DNA of 64,000 nucleotides from 13-2-20CM-68-14 sp051955535 (GTDB lineage: Bacteria; Actinomycetota; Thermoleophilia; Gaiellales; Gaiellaceae): contig JBQCGP010000051.1 of the NCBI GenBank assembly GCA_051955535.1, positions 66,662 to 130,661 of the forward strand, read 5' to 3'. Within the stretch, counting starts at the first letter, position 1. Each line of letters starts with the position of its first letter. Shown here piece after piece: positions 33,731 to 42,828 of this stretch. The translations under genes were made by a program, and so were the position numbers. The notes below the pieces were generated by a model. The model did no database searches. It was given only the letters and a program-made list of their open reading frames with translations, and was not told where the DNA came from.

Positions 33731-34273
33731 CTACTCGCCGGGGAGCAACGAGTAGACGGCGTAGTCGATACGCCGGTCCTGGCGCTGGTTGTACGCGGCC
33801 GACCGGAGAGTGCCTTCACGGGTAAAGCCCGCCTTCTCCGCAACGCGTAGCGACGCGGCGTTGTGCACATCCGCGCGGAGCTGGACCCGCTCGGCGCCGA
33901 CGTCGTCGATTGCCCAGCGCGAGATCAACCGCACCGCCCTGGTGGTCAGGCCGCGCCCGCGCGCCCGCGCGGCCGCCCAGTAACCGACCTCGACGTTGCC
34001 GAAGACGGGGTCGATGATGTGAATCGCGATCGACCCCACGGGCTCGCCGCTCGCGGCGTCGACGATCGCGAAGAACGCCCCTGTGCCCTCATTCCAGCCC
34101 GCCCGAGTCGCCAGGACGTACTCGCGCGCATCGTGCTCGCTGTACGGATTAGGCATCTGATGAATCCAGCGCGCGATCTCCGGCTCGTTGCAAGCACGGG
34201 CGATCGCCGGCACGTCGCCGAGCGTCCACGGCCGGAGCGTGACTACGCCGTCGGAGAGTGGCGGATCGGGCAC
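33731..34273 (-). CDS. GNAT-family N-acetyltransferase (RimJ/RimL-like)
   Basis: A 180-residue acetyltransferase. DGVVTLRPWTLGDVPAIARA, GYWAAARARGRGLTTRAVRLISRWA (acetyl-CoA loop) and NAASLRVAEKAGFTREGTLR are typical of RimJ/RimL enzymes that acetylate ribosomal proteins or amino groups of small molecules. A TTG at 34300 gives nine extra residues; GTG 34273 begins at the usual family start and is preferred. Divergent from pckA. Substrate unknown. Confidence 0.85.
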   Translation of the reverse strand: MPDPPLSDGVVTLRPWTLGDVPAIARACNEPEIARWIHQMPNPYSEHDAREYVLATRAGWNEGTGAFFAIVDAASGEPVGSIAIHIIDPVFGNVEVGYWAAARARGRGLTTRAVRLISRWAIDDVGAERVQLRADVHNAASLRVAEKAGFTREGTLRSAAYNQRQDRRIDYAVYSLLPGE

Positions 34274-34378
34274 CTTGACGTCCAGGACGCCACCGTACAA
34301 GCCGCGCGCGCGTACGATATGCCGTCGACCCGCGAGAGCCGGGTCTCACTTTTTCGCCACCGGAAAGGAGAGAGCGGC

Positions 34379-35977
34379 GTGGCAACGACGATCGGCACCG
34401 AGGGACGGATCGATCTCAGCGAACACGGCATCGACGCCGGCGGCCGCGTCCTCGTCCATCCCTCGACCTCGATCCTCTACACACACACGCTCAGGCGCAA
34501 CGAAGGCCGGCTCGCGGAAGGTGGGCCGCTGGTCGTCGACACCGGCCGCCACACGGGTCGCTCCCCGAACGACAAGTTCGTCGTGCGCGAGCCGAGCAGC
34601 GAGGACCGGATCTGGTGGGGCAAGGTGAATCAGGAGACGGATGAGGGGCGGTTCGAAGTGCTCCGGGACAAGGTCACGTCCTTCCTCGAGGGCGAGGATC
34701 TGTACGTGGTGGACTCCTTCGCGGGCGCCGACCCTGCCCACCGGCTCGCCGTCCGCGTGATCACGTACAGCCCGTGGCACGCCCTCTTCGCGAAGACGCT
34801 CTTCATCGATCCGACCGAGGAGGAACTCGCCGGCTTCGAGCCCGACGCGCTCGTCCTGCACGCCCCCGCGGTCGAGGCCGACCCGGCCGAGGATGGAACG
34901 CGCAGCACGACGTTCGTCCTCCTGCACCCCGGCCGCGCCGAGATTCTGATCGGCGGCACCTTCTACGCCGGCGAGATCAAGAAGTCGATCTTCACCCTGA
35001 TGAACGACAGGCTGCCGCTCGAGGGCGTCCTGCCGATGCACTGCTCGGCGAACGTCGGCGACGCCGGCAACGTCGCCGTCTTCTTCGGCCTTTCCGGCAC
35101 CGGCAAAACGAGTCTTTCGGCCGATCCGGAGCGGCATCTGATCGGCGACGACGAGCACGGCTGGTCGGACGACGGCGTCTTCAACATCGAGGGCGGCTGT
35201 TACGCGAAGGCGATCCATCTCTCGGCGGAGGCCGAGCCGGAGATCTACAAGGCGACCGAGAGCTTCGGGACCGTGCTCGAGAACGTGATCGTGGACGAGC
35301 GCGGCGTGCTCGACCTCGACGACGACTCGAAGACGGAGAACACGCGCGCTGCCTACAAGCTGGAGCAGATCGCGAACGCCCTGCCGACGAAGCGCGCCGG
35401 GCACCCGAGTTCGGTCATCTTCCTGACAGCCGACGCGTTCGGGATCCTGCCGCCCCTCGCACGGCTCACACGCGAGCAGGCGATGTTCTACTTCCTCTCG
35501 GGCTTCACCGCCAAGCTCGCCGGCACCGAGATCGGCGTCAGCGAGCCACAGCCGACCTTCTCGGCCTGCTTCGGGGCGCCGTTCCTGCCGCAGCCGCCTG
35601 CCGTCTATGCCCACATGCTCGGCGAGCGCCTGGACCGGCACGGCGCCACGGTCTGGCTCGTCAACACCGGCTGGACGGGCGGCCCGTTCGGCGAAGGCGA
35701 ACGGATGCCGATCACCGAGACCCGGGCGATGCTGCACGCGGCGCTCGCCGGCCAGCTCGAGAGCGCGGAGTTCACTCGAGACGAGCTGTTCGGGTTCGAC
35801 GTGCCGACGGCGGTGCCCGCCGTCGACTCGCGGCTGCTCGATCCGCGCTCGACCTGGCGCGACCCGGACGCTTACGACCGCAAGGCCCGAGAGCTCGCGC
35901 AGATGTTCCGCGACAACTTCGACCAGTTCGCCGACGCGGTCGGCCCCGACGTCGTCGCCGCCGGCCCTCGCGTCTAG
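34379..35977 (+). CDS. pckA: Phosphoenolpyruvate carboxykinase (ATP)
   Basis: A 532-residue ATP-dependent PEPCK that turns oxaloacetate into PEP, the first step of gluconeogenesis. Specific motifs: GRHTGRSPNDKFVVREPSS, the P-loop GLSGTGKTSLSADPE, the metal/kinase-2 site IGDDEHGWSDDGVFNIEGG and the arginine region near TRAAYKLEQIANA. GTG 34379 follows AAAGGAG. The gene has a 5' leader of at least 50 nt, unlike many neighbours, and opens the sdh-pck central-metabolism block. Confidence 0.96.
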   Translation: MATTIGTEGRIDLSEHGIDAGGRVLVHPSTSILYTHTLRRNEGRLAEGGPLVVDTGRHTGRSPNDKFVVREPSSEDRIWWGKVNQETDEGRFEVLRDKVTSFLEGEDLYVVDSFAGADPAHRLAVRVITYSPWHALFAKTLFIDPTEEELAGFEPDALVLHAPAVEADPAEDGTRSTTFVLLHPGRAEILIGGTFYAGEIKKSIFTLMNDRLPLEGVLPMHCSANVGDAGNVAVFFGLSGTGKTSLSADPERHLIGDDEHGWSDDGVFNIEGGCYAKAIHLSAEAEPEIYKATESFGTVLENVIVDERGVLDLDDDSKTENTRAAYKLEQIANALPTKRAGHPSSVIFLTADAFGILPPLARLTREQAMFYFLSGFTAKLAGTEIGVSEPQPTFSACFGAPFLPQPPAVYAHMLGERLDRHGATVWLVNTGWTGGPFGEGERMPITETRAMLHAALAGQLESAEFTRDELFGFDVPTAVPAVDSRLLDPRSTWRDPDAYDRKARELAQMFRDNFDQFADAVGPDVVAAGPRV

Positions 35978-36015
35978 ACGCAGTCGTAACGAAGCCGCAC
36001 CCAACCTGCATTCGA

Positions 36016-36021
36016 TACCGT
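36016..36021 (+). promoter_or_regulatory. Leaderless -10 hexamer of sdhA
   Basis: TACCGT, 8 nt before GTG 36030, in the 52-bp gap after pckA; no Shine-Dalgarno. Confidence 0.55.
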
Positions 36022-36029
36022 CCGAGCAC

Positions 36030-37709
36030 GTGGAGGCCAAGCACGACGTGCTGATCGTCGGCGCCGGCTGCGCTGGCATGCGGGCGGCGATCGAGGCTTT
36101 CGACGCGGGCGCGGACGTCGCTCTCCTCTCCAAGATCCATCCGGTCCGCAGCCACTCGGGTGCCGCGGAAGGAGGCATCAACGCGGCGCTCGGCAATGCA
36201 TCCGACGACAACCCGGAGAAGCACGCCTTCGACACCGTCAAGGGCTCCGACTACCTCGGCGACCAGGACGCCATCGAGGTGCTCTGCGACGAGGCCCCTG
36301 CCGACGTCTACCAGCTCGAGCATTGGGGAGCGGTCTTCTCGCGGACCGAGGAGGGGCGGATCGCACAGCGGCCCTTCGGCGCGGCCGGCGAGCCTCGCAC
36401 CGCCTACGCCGCCGACATCACCGGCCACGTGCTCGTCCACGTTCTCTACGAGCAGGTGATGAAGCGCGACATCCTCACCTACGAGGAGTACTTCGCGTGG
36501 CACCTCGTCGTCGACGACGATCGCTGCCAGGGCGTGATCGCCTGGGATCTGCTCAACGGCGGCCTCAAGACGATCGGCGCCAAGACGGTGATCCTCGCGA
36601 CCGGCGGCGCCGGCCGTCTCTACACCGGGACGACCAACGCCTACGCGTGCACCGGCGACGGGATGACGATGGCGCTGCGCGCCGGCGTGCCGCTGAAGGA
36701 CATGGAGATGATGCAGTTCCATCCGACGACGCTGGCGCCGACGGGCGTGCTGATCACCGAGGGAACGCGCGGGGAGGGCGCGTACCTGGTCAACTCCGAG
36801 GGCGAGCGCTTCCTGAAGCGCTACGCGCCGAACGCGATGGAGCTCGCGTCGCGCGACGTGATCTCACGCGCGGAGCAGACCGAGATCGACGAGGGCCGAG
36901 GCGTCGAGGGCAACGTGCTGCTCGACATGCGCCACCTGGGCGCGGAGAAGATCAACGAACGCCTGCACGGAACGCGCGAGCTGGCAATGACGTTTGCCGG
37001 CGTCGATCCGATCCACGAGCCGATCCCGGTCCGACCCGGAGCCCACTACCACATGGGCGGCGTCGACACCGACCTCTACGGCCGCACCGAGCTGGAGGGC
37101 CTGTACGCCGCCGGCGAGTGCGCCTGCGTGTCCGTCCACGGCGCCAACCGGCTCGGCGGCAACGCGCTGATGGAGACGATCACGTACGGCAAGCGGGCCG
37201 GTGCGCACGCCGCGGAGTGGGCGCTGACGCACACGACGATCGAGGTGCCGCCGTCGCTCGAGGCCGACGCCGACCGGGAGCTCCGCCGCCTGCTGGATCG
37301 GAGCGAAGGCGAGCGTCCCTGGGCGATCCGCAACGAGCTCGCCGAGACGATGCACGAGAACTTCGGCGTGTTCCGGAGGGAAGACCAGATGCGGGAGCAG
37401 GGCGAGATCGTCGCCGGCCTGCGCGAGCGCTTCCAGCACGTCGTCATCGACGACAAGGGCGACGTGTTCAACAACGACCTGACGCAGGCGCTCGAGCTCG
37501 GCTTCCTGCTCGAGCTGGCCGAGTGCATGGTCGTCTGCGGCCTCGCCCGCAAGGAGAGCCGCGGCGCGCACGCCCGGCCATACGACTACCCGGAACGCGA
37601 CGACGAGAACTACATGCGGCACACGATCGTGCGCTGGCGCGAAGGGCCTGTGCTCGACTGGAAGCCCGTGACGGTGACGAAGTGGCAGCCGATGGAGCGG
37701 ACGTACTAA
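36030..37709 (+). CDS. sdhA: Succinate dehydrogenase / fumarate reductase flavoprotein subunit
   Basis: A 559-residue FAD subunit. FAD loop VLIVGAGCAGMRAAIEA, the histidyl-FAD site in RSHSGAAEGGINAALG (H of SHS), catalytic HPTTLAPTGVLITEGTRGEGAYLVN, RPGAHYHMGGVDTD and the C-terminal ANRLGGNAL are all present. It oxidises succinate to fumarate or does the reverse. It is followed without gap by sdhB and by a CCG-domain subunit rather than by membrane cytochrome b genes, so it belongs to the soluble or peripherally bound (type E / thiol-fumarate-reductase-like) group. Confidence 0.94.
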   Translation: MEAKHDVLIVGAGCAGMRAAIEAFDAGADVALLSKIHPVRSHSGAAEGGINAALGNASDDNPEKHAFDTVKGSDYLGDQDAIEVLCDEAPADVYQLEHWGAVFSRTEEGRIAQRPFGAAGEPRTAYAADITGHVLVHVLYEQVMKRDILTYEEYFAWHLVVDDDRCQGVIAWDLLNGGLKTIGAKTVILATGGAGRLYTGTTNAYACTGDGMTMALRAGVPLKDMEMMQFHPTTLAPTGVLITEGTRGEGAYLVNSEGERFLKRYAPNAMELASRDVISRAEQTEIDEGRGVEGNVLLDMRHLGAEKINERLHGTRELAMTFAGVDPIHEPIPVRPGAHYHMGGVDTDLYGRTELEGLYAAGECACVSVHGANRLGGNALMETITYGKRAGAHAAEWALTHTTIEVPPSLEADADRELRRLLDRSEGERPWAIRNELAETMHENFGVFRREDQMREQGEIVAGLRERFQHVVIDDKGDVFNNDLTQALELGFLLELAECMVVCGLARKESRGAHARPYDYPERDDENYMRHTIVRWREGPVLDWKPVTVTKWQPMERTY

Positions 37710-38782
37710 TGGATGTGGCCCTCAAGATCTGGCGTTACGACCCGGACAGCGGCGACCGGGAGCTCCGCGACTACGAGATCGAGGCGCCCGACTGGGCCTG
37801 CCTGCTCGACGTGCTCGACCTGATCAAGGACCAGGTCGACGGGACGCTCGCCTACCGCAAGAGCTGCCGGATGATGATCTGCGGCTCCTGCGGGATGCGC
37901 ATGGACGGCCGCGCGGTGCTGGCCTGCAAGGAGCGGATGAAGCCGATCGTCGACCGCGGCCACGTCCCCGTCATCTCGGCGATGGGGAACCTGCCGATCG
38001 TCAAGGACCTCGTCGTCGACATGGATCCGTTCTGGTCGAAGATCCGCCGGATGAAGCCGTGGCTCGATCCCGGTTACGACGAGCCCAGCGAGCGGGAGCG
38101 GATCGTCTCGCAGCAGCAGATGAACGTGATTCACAAGGAGGCGCTCTGCATCATGTGCGGCTGCTGCGTCTCGGAGTGCAACTCGATGGAGTCCGATCCC
38201 GAGTTCTTCGGGCCGGCGGCGCTCGCGAAGGGCTTTCGGTTCGTCGGCGACGCGCGCGACCAGGCAGCGGTTGAGCGGCTCGAGGACTACAACGACGAGC
38301 ACGGCATCTGGGACTGCACCCGCTGCTACTTCTGCAACGAGCGCTGCCCGAAGGGCGTCGATCCGCGCGACGCGATCGCGAAGCTCGGCGCCGAGTCCGT
38401 CAAGGAGGGCATCGACCGCGACATGGGGGCGAAGCACGCGAAGTGGTTCGTCAAGTCCGCCGAGACGACGGGCTGGCTCCGCGAGACCGAGCTCGTCCCG
38501 AAGACCCAGGGCATCGTCGAGGCGGTCAAGCAGACGAAGTTCGCGATCGGCCTCGCCAAGCACGGAAAGGTGCCGCCGCCGTTTCCGCCGCACGTGGCGG
38601 CGAACGTCGGCGAGGCGCGTGCCCTCCACGAGCTCGTCCGCGAGCAGGGACGCGAGGGAGCGCTGGGGATCGTGCAGGGCGAGCGCGCGCTGGCGCGGAT
38701 CGAACACACCGAAGCTGCCGGCGCTCGGCGCGACGCGCCCGAGATCACGCCGGGCGAAGAACCGCCGAAAGCGGAAGGATGA
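37709..38782 (+). CDS. sdhB: Succinate dehydrogenase iron-sulfur subunit, long C-terminus
   Basis: A 357-residue iron-sulfur subunit. The 2Fe-2S ferredoxin domain has CRMMICGSCGMRMDGRAVLAC. The second domain has CIMCGCCVSECNS and CTRCYFCNERCPKG; the second set would ligate the [3Fe-4S] or a [4Fe-4S] centre. The usual SdhB is about 240 residues; this one has about 100 extra residues with an acidic tail (EEPPKAEG at the end). The ATG overlaps the sdhA stop by one base, and the stop overlaps the next gene (ATGA). Confidence 0.92.
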   Translation: MDVALKIWRYDPDSGDRELRDYEIEAPDWACLLDVLDLIKDQVDGTLAYRKSCRMMICGSCGMRMDGRAVLACKERMKPIVDRGHVPVISAMGNLPIVKDLVVDMDPFWSKIRRMKPWLDPGYDEPSERERIVSQQQMNVIHKEALCIMCGCCVSECNSMESDPEFFGPAALAKGFRFVGDARDQAAVERLEDYNDEHGIWDCTRCYFCNERCPKGVDPRDAIAKLGAESVKEGIDRDMGAKHAKWFVKSAETTGWLRETELVPKTQGIVEAVKQTKFAIGLAKHGKVPPPFPPHVAANVGEARALHELVREQGREGALGIVQGERALARIEHTEAAGARRDAPEITPGEEPPKAEG

Positions 38783-39660
38783 AGGTCGCCTACTACAAGG
38801 GCTGTCTCGCCGCGCTGTCGGCGAAGGAGCTCGACATCTCCACCCAGGCGCTGGCGCCGAAGCTCGGCCTGGAGCTCGACGAGCTCGAGTCGGTCACCTG
38901 CTGCGGCGCGGGGGACATCCACGAGGCCGAGCCCGACTACTACCTGCACCTGAACGCGCGGATCCTCGCGTACGGGGCGGCGACCGGCGCCGAGACGTTG
39001 ATGACGATCTGCAACGTCTGCACGCTCAACCTGCGCCAGGCGAACTTCCAGCTCCTCAACGACCCGGAGCTCCGCGCGCGAGTGAACCAGAACCTCTCGA
39101 CGGTCGGCGTGCCGCCGTACGAGCACGACATCGAGGTCAAGCACCTGCTCTGGATGATCGTCGAAGACGACGGCGCCAAGCGGCTGCGCGAGGTCGCCCA
39201 CAAGGGCCTGAAAGGGCTGAAGGTGGCTCCCTTCTACGGCTGCCAGATCCTGCGGCCCTCGAAGCTGCTCGGCTTCGAGGACCCCGATCAGCCGTGGTCG
39301 CTGGAGACGATCATCGAGGCCTGCGGCGGCGAAGCGGTCGACTACCCGGCGAAGATCAAGTGCTGCGGCTTCCCGATCATCCAGGCGCGCGAAGACGTCG
39401 CGATGGGCGAGCTGATCCAGCCGATCGAGCAAGCTTCCGAGGCCGGCGCGGACGCGATGGTGACGCCGTGCCCGCTCTGCCATCTCTCGCTCGATGCCTG
39501 GCAATCGAAGCTGAAGGCCTCAACGGGCCGCGACTTCCAGATGCCGATCCTTCATCTCTCGCAGCTGGTCGGCGTCGCGGCCGGGCTCGACGAGTCCGAG
39601 CTCAGGTTCAAGCGGCACGTGGTCTCCGTCGAGCCCGTGGTCGAGAAGCTCCAGGTTTAG
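38779..39660 (+). CDS. CCG-domain (HdrB/SdhE-like) third subunit of succinate dehydrogenase
   Basis: A 293-residue protein with two cysteine-rich CCG domains. The first has YYKGCLAAL, SVTCCGAGDIHE and MTICNVCTLNL; the second has PFYGCQILRP, KIKCCGFPIIQ and TPCPLCHLSLDAWQ. These domains bind a non-cubane [4Fe-4S] cluster in heterodisulfide reductase HdrB and occur in SdhE (archaeal SDH), glycolate oxidase GlcF and thiol:fumarate reductase TfrB. The ATG overlaps sdhB by 4 nt. It replaces the membrane anchors SdhC/D, none of which is encoded nearby, so electrons may reach a thiol or an unusual quinone link (inference). Confidence 0.88.
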   Translation: MKVAYYKGCLAALSAKELDISTQALAPKLGLELDELESVTCCGAGDIHEAEPDYYLHLNARILAYGAATGAETLMTICNVCTLNLRQANFQLLNDPELRARVNQNLSTVGVPPYEHDIEVKHLLWMIVEDDGAKRLREVAHKGLKGLKVAPFYGCQILRPSKLLGFEDPDQPWSLETIIEACGGEAVDYPAKIKCCGFPIIQAREDVAMGELIQPIEQASEAGADAMVTPCPLCHLSLDAWQSKLKASTGRDFQMPILHLSQLVGVAAGLDESELRFKRHVVSVEPVVEKLQV

Positions 39661-41072
39661 GCCGAAGCGGTCGCCGCCGCGAGCTCGCGGACGGTTTCGA
39701 CGATCACGTCGACGTCGCGCTCGGTTGTGAGCCAGTTGACGATCGCCGGGCGAAAGCAGACATGGCCGCGGTAGATAGTGGTGCCGAAATAGACGCGCCC
39801 ATCCTCGATCACGGCGGCGCCTACGCGGCGGTTGAGCTCGTCCAGTTCAGACTCGTCGAAGTCGGGCGGGTGTAGCCGGAAGCAGATGACGTTCAACCTC
39901 ACGGGCGCTAGTAGCTCGAGCTCGGGAGCCGCCTCGACCTGCTCGCCGACGCGGCGCGCCAGCGCGAGGTGCCGCTCGACCATCGCCCGGTAGCCCGCGC
40001 GCCCGTATGCGCGTAGCGTCGCCCAGGTCGCGAAGGCACGCGCTCGGCGTGACATCTCCGGCCCGAGGAAGCCCCAGGCGGGCCGGTCTTCGGTGATGAG
40101 GTATGGCGCGCCCGCGGCGAACGCCTCGACCTGGTAGCGAGGCTCGCGTAGGAAGGCGAAGCCGCACTCGTAGGGCACGTTCAGCCACTTGTGGCCGTCC
40201 GCGATCACCGAATCCGCCTCCTCGACGCCGCGGGCCAGCGCCGCGGCCTCGGGGGTCAGGCGCGCGAAGAGGCCGAAGGCGCCGTCGACGTGCAGCCAGG
40301 CGCGATGGCGACGTGCAATCGCGGCGAGCTCGTCGACCGGATCGAAGTCTCCGGTGTTGACGTCGCCTGCCGTCGCGACGACGAGTGCCGGGCCGGCATC
40401 GGCGAGCGCACGCTCGAGCGCGTCGACATCGACGCGACCGCTCTCATCGCGCTCGAACCGGCGGATGTTGCCGGTGCCGATCCCGAGCATTGCGAGGGCC
40501 TTCTCGGTGCTGACATGGATGTAGCCCCCCGTCAGCACCTGCATCGTCGGCAGCTCTGTGAGCCCGTCTCTCTCGACATCGACGCCGTGCTGCTCGCCGT
40601 ACCAGCGCCGCGCCGCTGCGAGGGCCGTGAAGTTCGCCATCGTCGCTCCGGTCGTGAGGACGCCGGACCACTCCCGCGGCAGTTCGAACAATTCCTTGAG
40701 CCACTCGACGGCGACGCGCTCGAGTTGCGAGCCGAGCGGCGAGGCAGTCCACAGCCCTGCGTTCTGGTCGAGCGTTGAGGCGAGCCAGTCCGCCGCGAGC
40801 GCGGCGGGTGTCGAGCCGCCGATGACGAAGTGGAAGAACCGTGGCCCGGCCGAGCGGGTGGCGGCCGGTAAAGCGTCACGCAGCTCCTGCAGCGCTGCAA
40901 GAGCGCCGTCCCCGTTCTCGGGCAAGTCGCCGCCGATCGCGTCAGCAATCTCGTCTGCGCGCGGGTCGCGGACGAGGCCCTCGTCGAGCGTCGCGAGGAA
41001 CCCCTTTGCCTCCGCGAGCGCGAGCTCGAGCGCGGGCTCGTGCTCGCTCCGCAGCTCGATCGGGTCGGGCAC
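39657..41072 (-). CDS. Pyridoxal-dependent decarboxylase (aromatic-L-amino-acid / glutamate decarboxylase family, group II)
   Basis: A 471-residue PLP decarboxylase. The ligand lysine is in VIADGHKWLNVPYECGF, the phosphate/strand region is TTGATMANFTALAAARRWYG, and FFHFVIGGSTPAALAADWL lies near the substrate cleft. Group II members decarboxylate aromatic amino acids, histidine, glutamate or 2,4-diaminobutyrate; the substrate cannot be chosen here. GTG 41072. Its stop overlaps the end of the SdhE-like gene by 3 bp (convergent). Confidence 0.88.
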   Translation of the reverse strand: MPDPIELRSEHEPALELALAEAKGFLATLDEGLVRDPRADEIADAIGGDLPENGDGALAALQELRDALPAATRSAGPRFFHFVIGGSTPAALAADWLASTLDQNAGLWTASPLGSQLERVAVEWLKELFELPREWSGVLTTGATMANFTALAAARRWYGEQHGVDVERDGLTELPTMQVLTGGYIHVSTEKALAMLGIGTGNIRRFERDESGRVDVDALERALADAGPALVVATAGDVNTGDFDPVDELAAIARRHRAWLHVDGAFGLFARLTPEAAALARGVEEADSVIADGHKWLNVPYECGFAFLREPRYQVEAFAAGAPYLITEDRPAWGFLGPEMSRRARAFATWATLRAYGRAGYRAMVERHLALARRVGEQVEAAPELELLAPVRLNVICFRLHPPDFDESELDELNRRVGAAVIEDGRVYFGTTIYRGHVCFRPAIVNWLTTERDVDVIVETVRELAAATASA

Positions 41073-41082
41073 GATCCGAATC

Positions 41083-41088
41083 TACAGT
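41083..41088 (+). promoter_or_regulatory. Leaderless -10 hexamer of metallophosphoesterase gene
   Basis: TACAGT, 8 nt before ATG 41097, in a 24-bp gap to the divergent decarboxylase. Confidence 0.6.
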
Positions 41089-41096
41089 GTCGCGCC

Positions 41097-41912
41097 ATGG
41101 TCATCGCGATCGCCATCGGCGCCTTGGTCGTCGCGGCCTGCGGGCTTGCCTGGGGGCACTTCGAGGCAGGCTGGGTGCGGCTCGACGAGCTGGACTGCCC
41201 GCTCGACAGCCTGCCGGCCGAGCTTGCCGGTCTCAGGATCGCGCACCTCTCCGACTTCCACCTGGGCTTTCCCTCCCGCGGCGGCCAGGCGGTCCGCCGC
41301 GCCGTCGATTGGGTCGCGGCACGGAACCCGGACCTCGTCCTCGTCACCGGCGACCTGCTCTCCCGCCGTCGCGGCGAGCCGGAGCTGCGAGAGCTGCTGG
41401 GGCGCCTTCCCAACTGCTACGTCGTCCTCGGAAACCACGACTTCGCCGAGACGAAGGACCCGTTCGCGAGCCGCTCCCCGGTCGGGGACCTCGAGCCCGC
41501 GACGCTGCTTCTCGACGAGGCCGTGACCGTGCAGCTGCGCGGCCGACCCATCCAGCTCGTCGGTGTTGATCCGCGCACCTACCGACGCGGGCTCTCCGAT
41601 CCGGCCAGGCTGGCCGATCCCGAGGCGGCGATCCGGATCCTCCTCTGCCACTTCCCGAACGTCGTCGACCGGCTGCCGCGGGGCTCGTTCGACCTCGTCG
41701 TGTCAGGCCACCTGCACGCAGGTCAGATCACCCTGCCGCTTCCCGGCAGGCGGATTCCGCTCGCGCACCCGCGCTGGCGCTACTTCCACGGCCTCTACCG
41801 CCGGAACGGCGGGACCCTCCACGTCTCGGCCGGCCTCGGGACGACGTTCGTCCCGTTTCGCTTCCTCGCGCGGCCGGAGGCGACAGAGCTAAGGCTCGTA
41901 GAATCGTCTTAG
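41097..41912 (+). CDS. Membrane-anchored metallophosphoesterase (YkuE-like)
   Basis: A 271-residue calcineurin-like phosphoesterase with one N-terminal TM helix (about 3-20). Metal ligands: IAHLSDFHLG (D and H), VLVTGDLLS (D), VLGNHDF (N and H), LLCHFPN (H) and VVSGHLHAGQITLP (H-x-H). Related proteins (YkuE, YaeI) hydrolyse phosphodiesters or are lipid/UDP-sugar hydrolases at the membrane. The stop overlaps the GTG of the Asp23 gene by one base, and a third gene follows with 4-nt overlap, giving a three-gene operon. Confidence 0.87.
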   Translation: MVIAIAIGALVVAACGLAWGHFEAGWVRLDELDCPLDSLPAELAGLRIAHLSDFHLGFPSRGGQAVRRAVDWVAARNPDLVLVTGDLLSRRRGEPELRELLGRLPNCYVVLGNHDFAETKDPFASRSPVGDLEPATLLLDEAVTVQLRGRPIQLVGVDPRTYRRGLSDPARLADPEAAIRILLCHFPNVVDRLPRGSFDLVVSGHLHAGQITLPLPGRRIPLAHPRWRYFHGLYRRNGGTLHVSAGLGTTFVPFRFLARPEATELRLVESS

Positions 41913-42214
41913 TGCCCGGCCGAGCGAGCATCTCGAGCGAGGTTCTCGCGCGCTACGCGGCCGACGCCGCGCGGGAGATCGAGGGCGTTCGCGGTCTGGT
42001 CGCCAGCCAGCTGCACCGGCATCGCGGCGTGCGCGTGAGCGGCGAGGACGGCGCCGTCACCGTCGAGCTGCACCTCGACGTGGATTGGGGCGCGGAGCTC
42101 CCGACGCTCGGGCGCGAAGTGCAGCTGCGCGTGCTCGACTACCTCGAACGGATGGCGGGCTCCCGTCCGACCGCTGTCAACGTCGTCATCGACGCCGTCG
42201 GGCCGGCGCGATGA
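41912..42214 (+). CDS. Asp23/Gls24-family protein
   Basis: A 100-residue protein of the Asp23/Gls24 (DUF322) family: SSEVLARYAADAAREIEGVRGL, DGAVTVELHLDVDWG and the C-terminal LERMAGSRPTAVNVVID. In Gram-positive bacteria these proteins are envelope-associated and stress-induced. GTG 41912 overlaps the phosphoesterase stop by one base and the next gene starts in a 4-nt overlap. Confidence 0.82.
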   Translation: MPGRASISSEVLARYAADAAREIEGVRGLVASQLHRHRGVRVSGEDGAVTVELHLDVDWGAELPTLGREVQLRVLDYLERMAGSRPTAVNVVIDAVGPAR

Positions 42215-42828
42215 CCACGCGGATCCACGGACTGACGAGGCTGACGCTCGAGGAGGCGCCGATCGTCTGCCACAGCTGTGTCTGGTGGCAGTCGAAGACG
42301 GGCAGGCGGGCGAACAAGGACCGCTGGATCGAGCGCGCCGAGACCGACTTCGGGCCCTGGGGCTCCGTCTACTACGACGACGACGGGCGCGTGATCGGCT
42401 TCATGCAGTACGGGCCGGCTCAGTATTTCCCCCGAGCGGCGGAGCTGCCGGCCGGGCCGCCTTCGGACGATGCCGTGCTCGTCAGCTGCGCCTACCTGGT
42501 CGACCGCGCCAGCCCGTGGGTGCTTCAGTCGCTGTTCCTCGCCGCGATCGGCGAAGCGAGGGACAAGGGCGCCAAAGCGCTCGAAACCTTCTCCTACCGG
42601 TACCCCGAAGGCGAGTCGCAGTACGAGCGCTTCCAGGTGCACAAGACGATCTTCCCGCGTGACTTCCTGTCGGACTTCGGCTTCCAGACGGTGCGGATGT
42701 CGGGGCCCGTCGAGCTCGTCAGGCTCGAGTTCGGCGGCCTGATCCCGGTCGCCGAAGGTACGCGCGCGAAGGTGCTTCGGCTCGTCCGCGAGGCGTTTTC
42801 GCCCGCGCCGGTGCCGCAGCGGCCTTAG
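42211..42828 (+). CDS. GNAT-like acetyltransferase with conserved Cys
   Basis: A 205-residue protein of GNAT fold: YDDDGRVIGFMQYGPAQYFPRA, VSCAYLVDRASPWVLQSLFLAAIGEARDKG and FLSDFGFQTVRMSGPVELVRLE. The N-terminal HSCVWWQSKTGRR segment and the wording of the acetyl-CoA part place it near a group of actinobacterial GNAT proteins of unknown substrate. ATG overlaps the Asp23 gene stop (ATGA). Its end overlaps the convergent MshEN gene by 4 bp. Confidence 0.8.
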   Translation: MTTRIHGLTRLTLEEAPIVCHSCVWWQSKTGRRANKDRWIERAETDFGPWGSVYYDDDGRVIGFMQYGPAQYFPRAAELPAGPPSDDAVLVSCAYLVDRASPWVLQSLFLAAIGEARDKGAKALETFSYRYPEGESQYERFQVHKTIFPRDFLSDFGFQTVRMSGPVELVRLEFGGLIPVAEGTRAKVLRLVREAFSPAPVPQRP

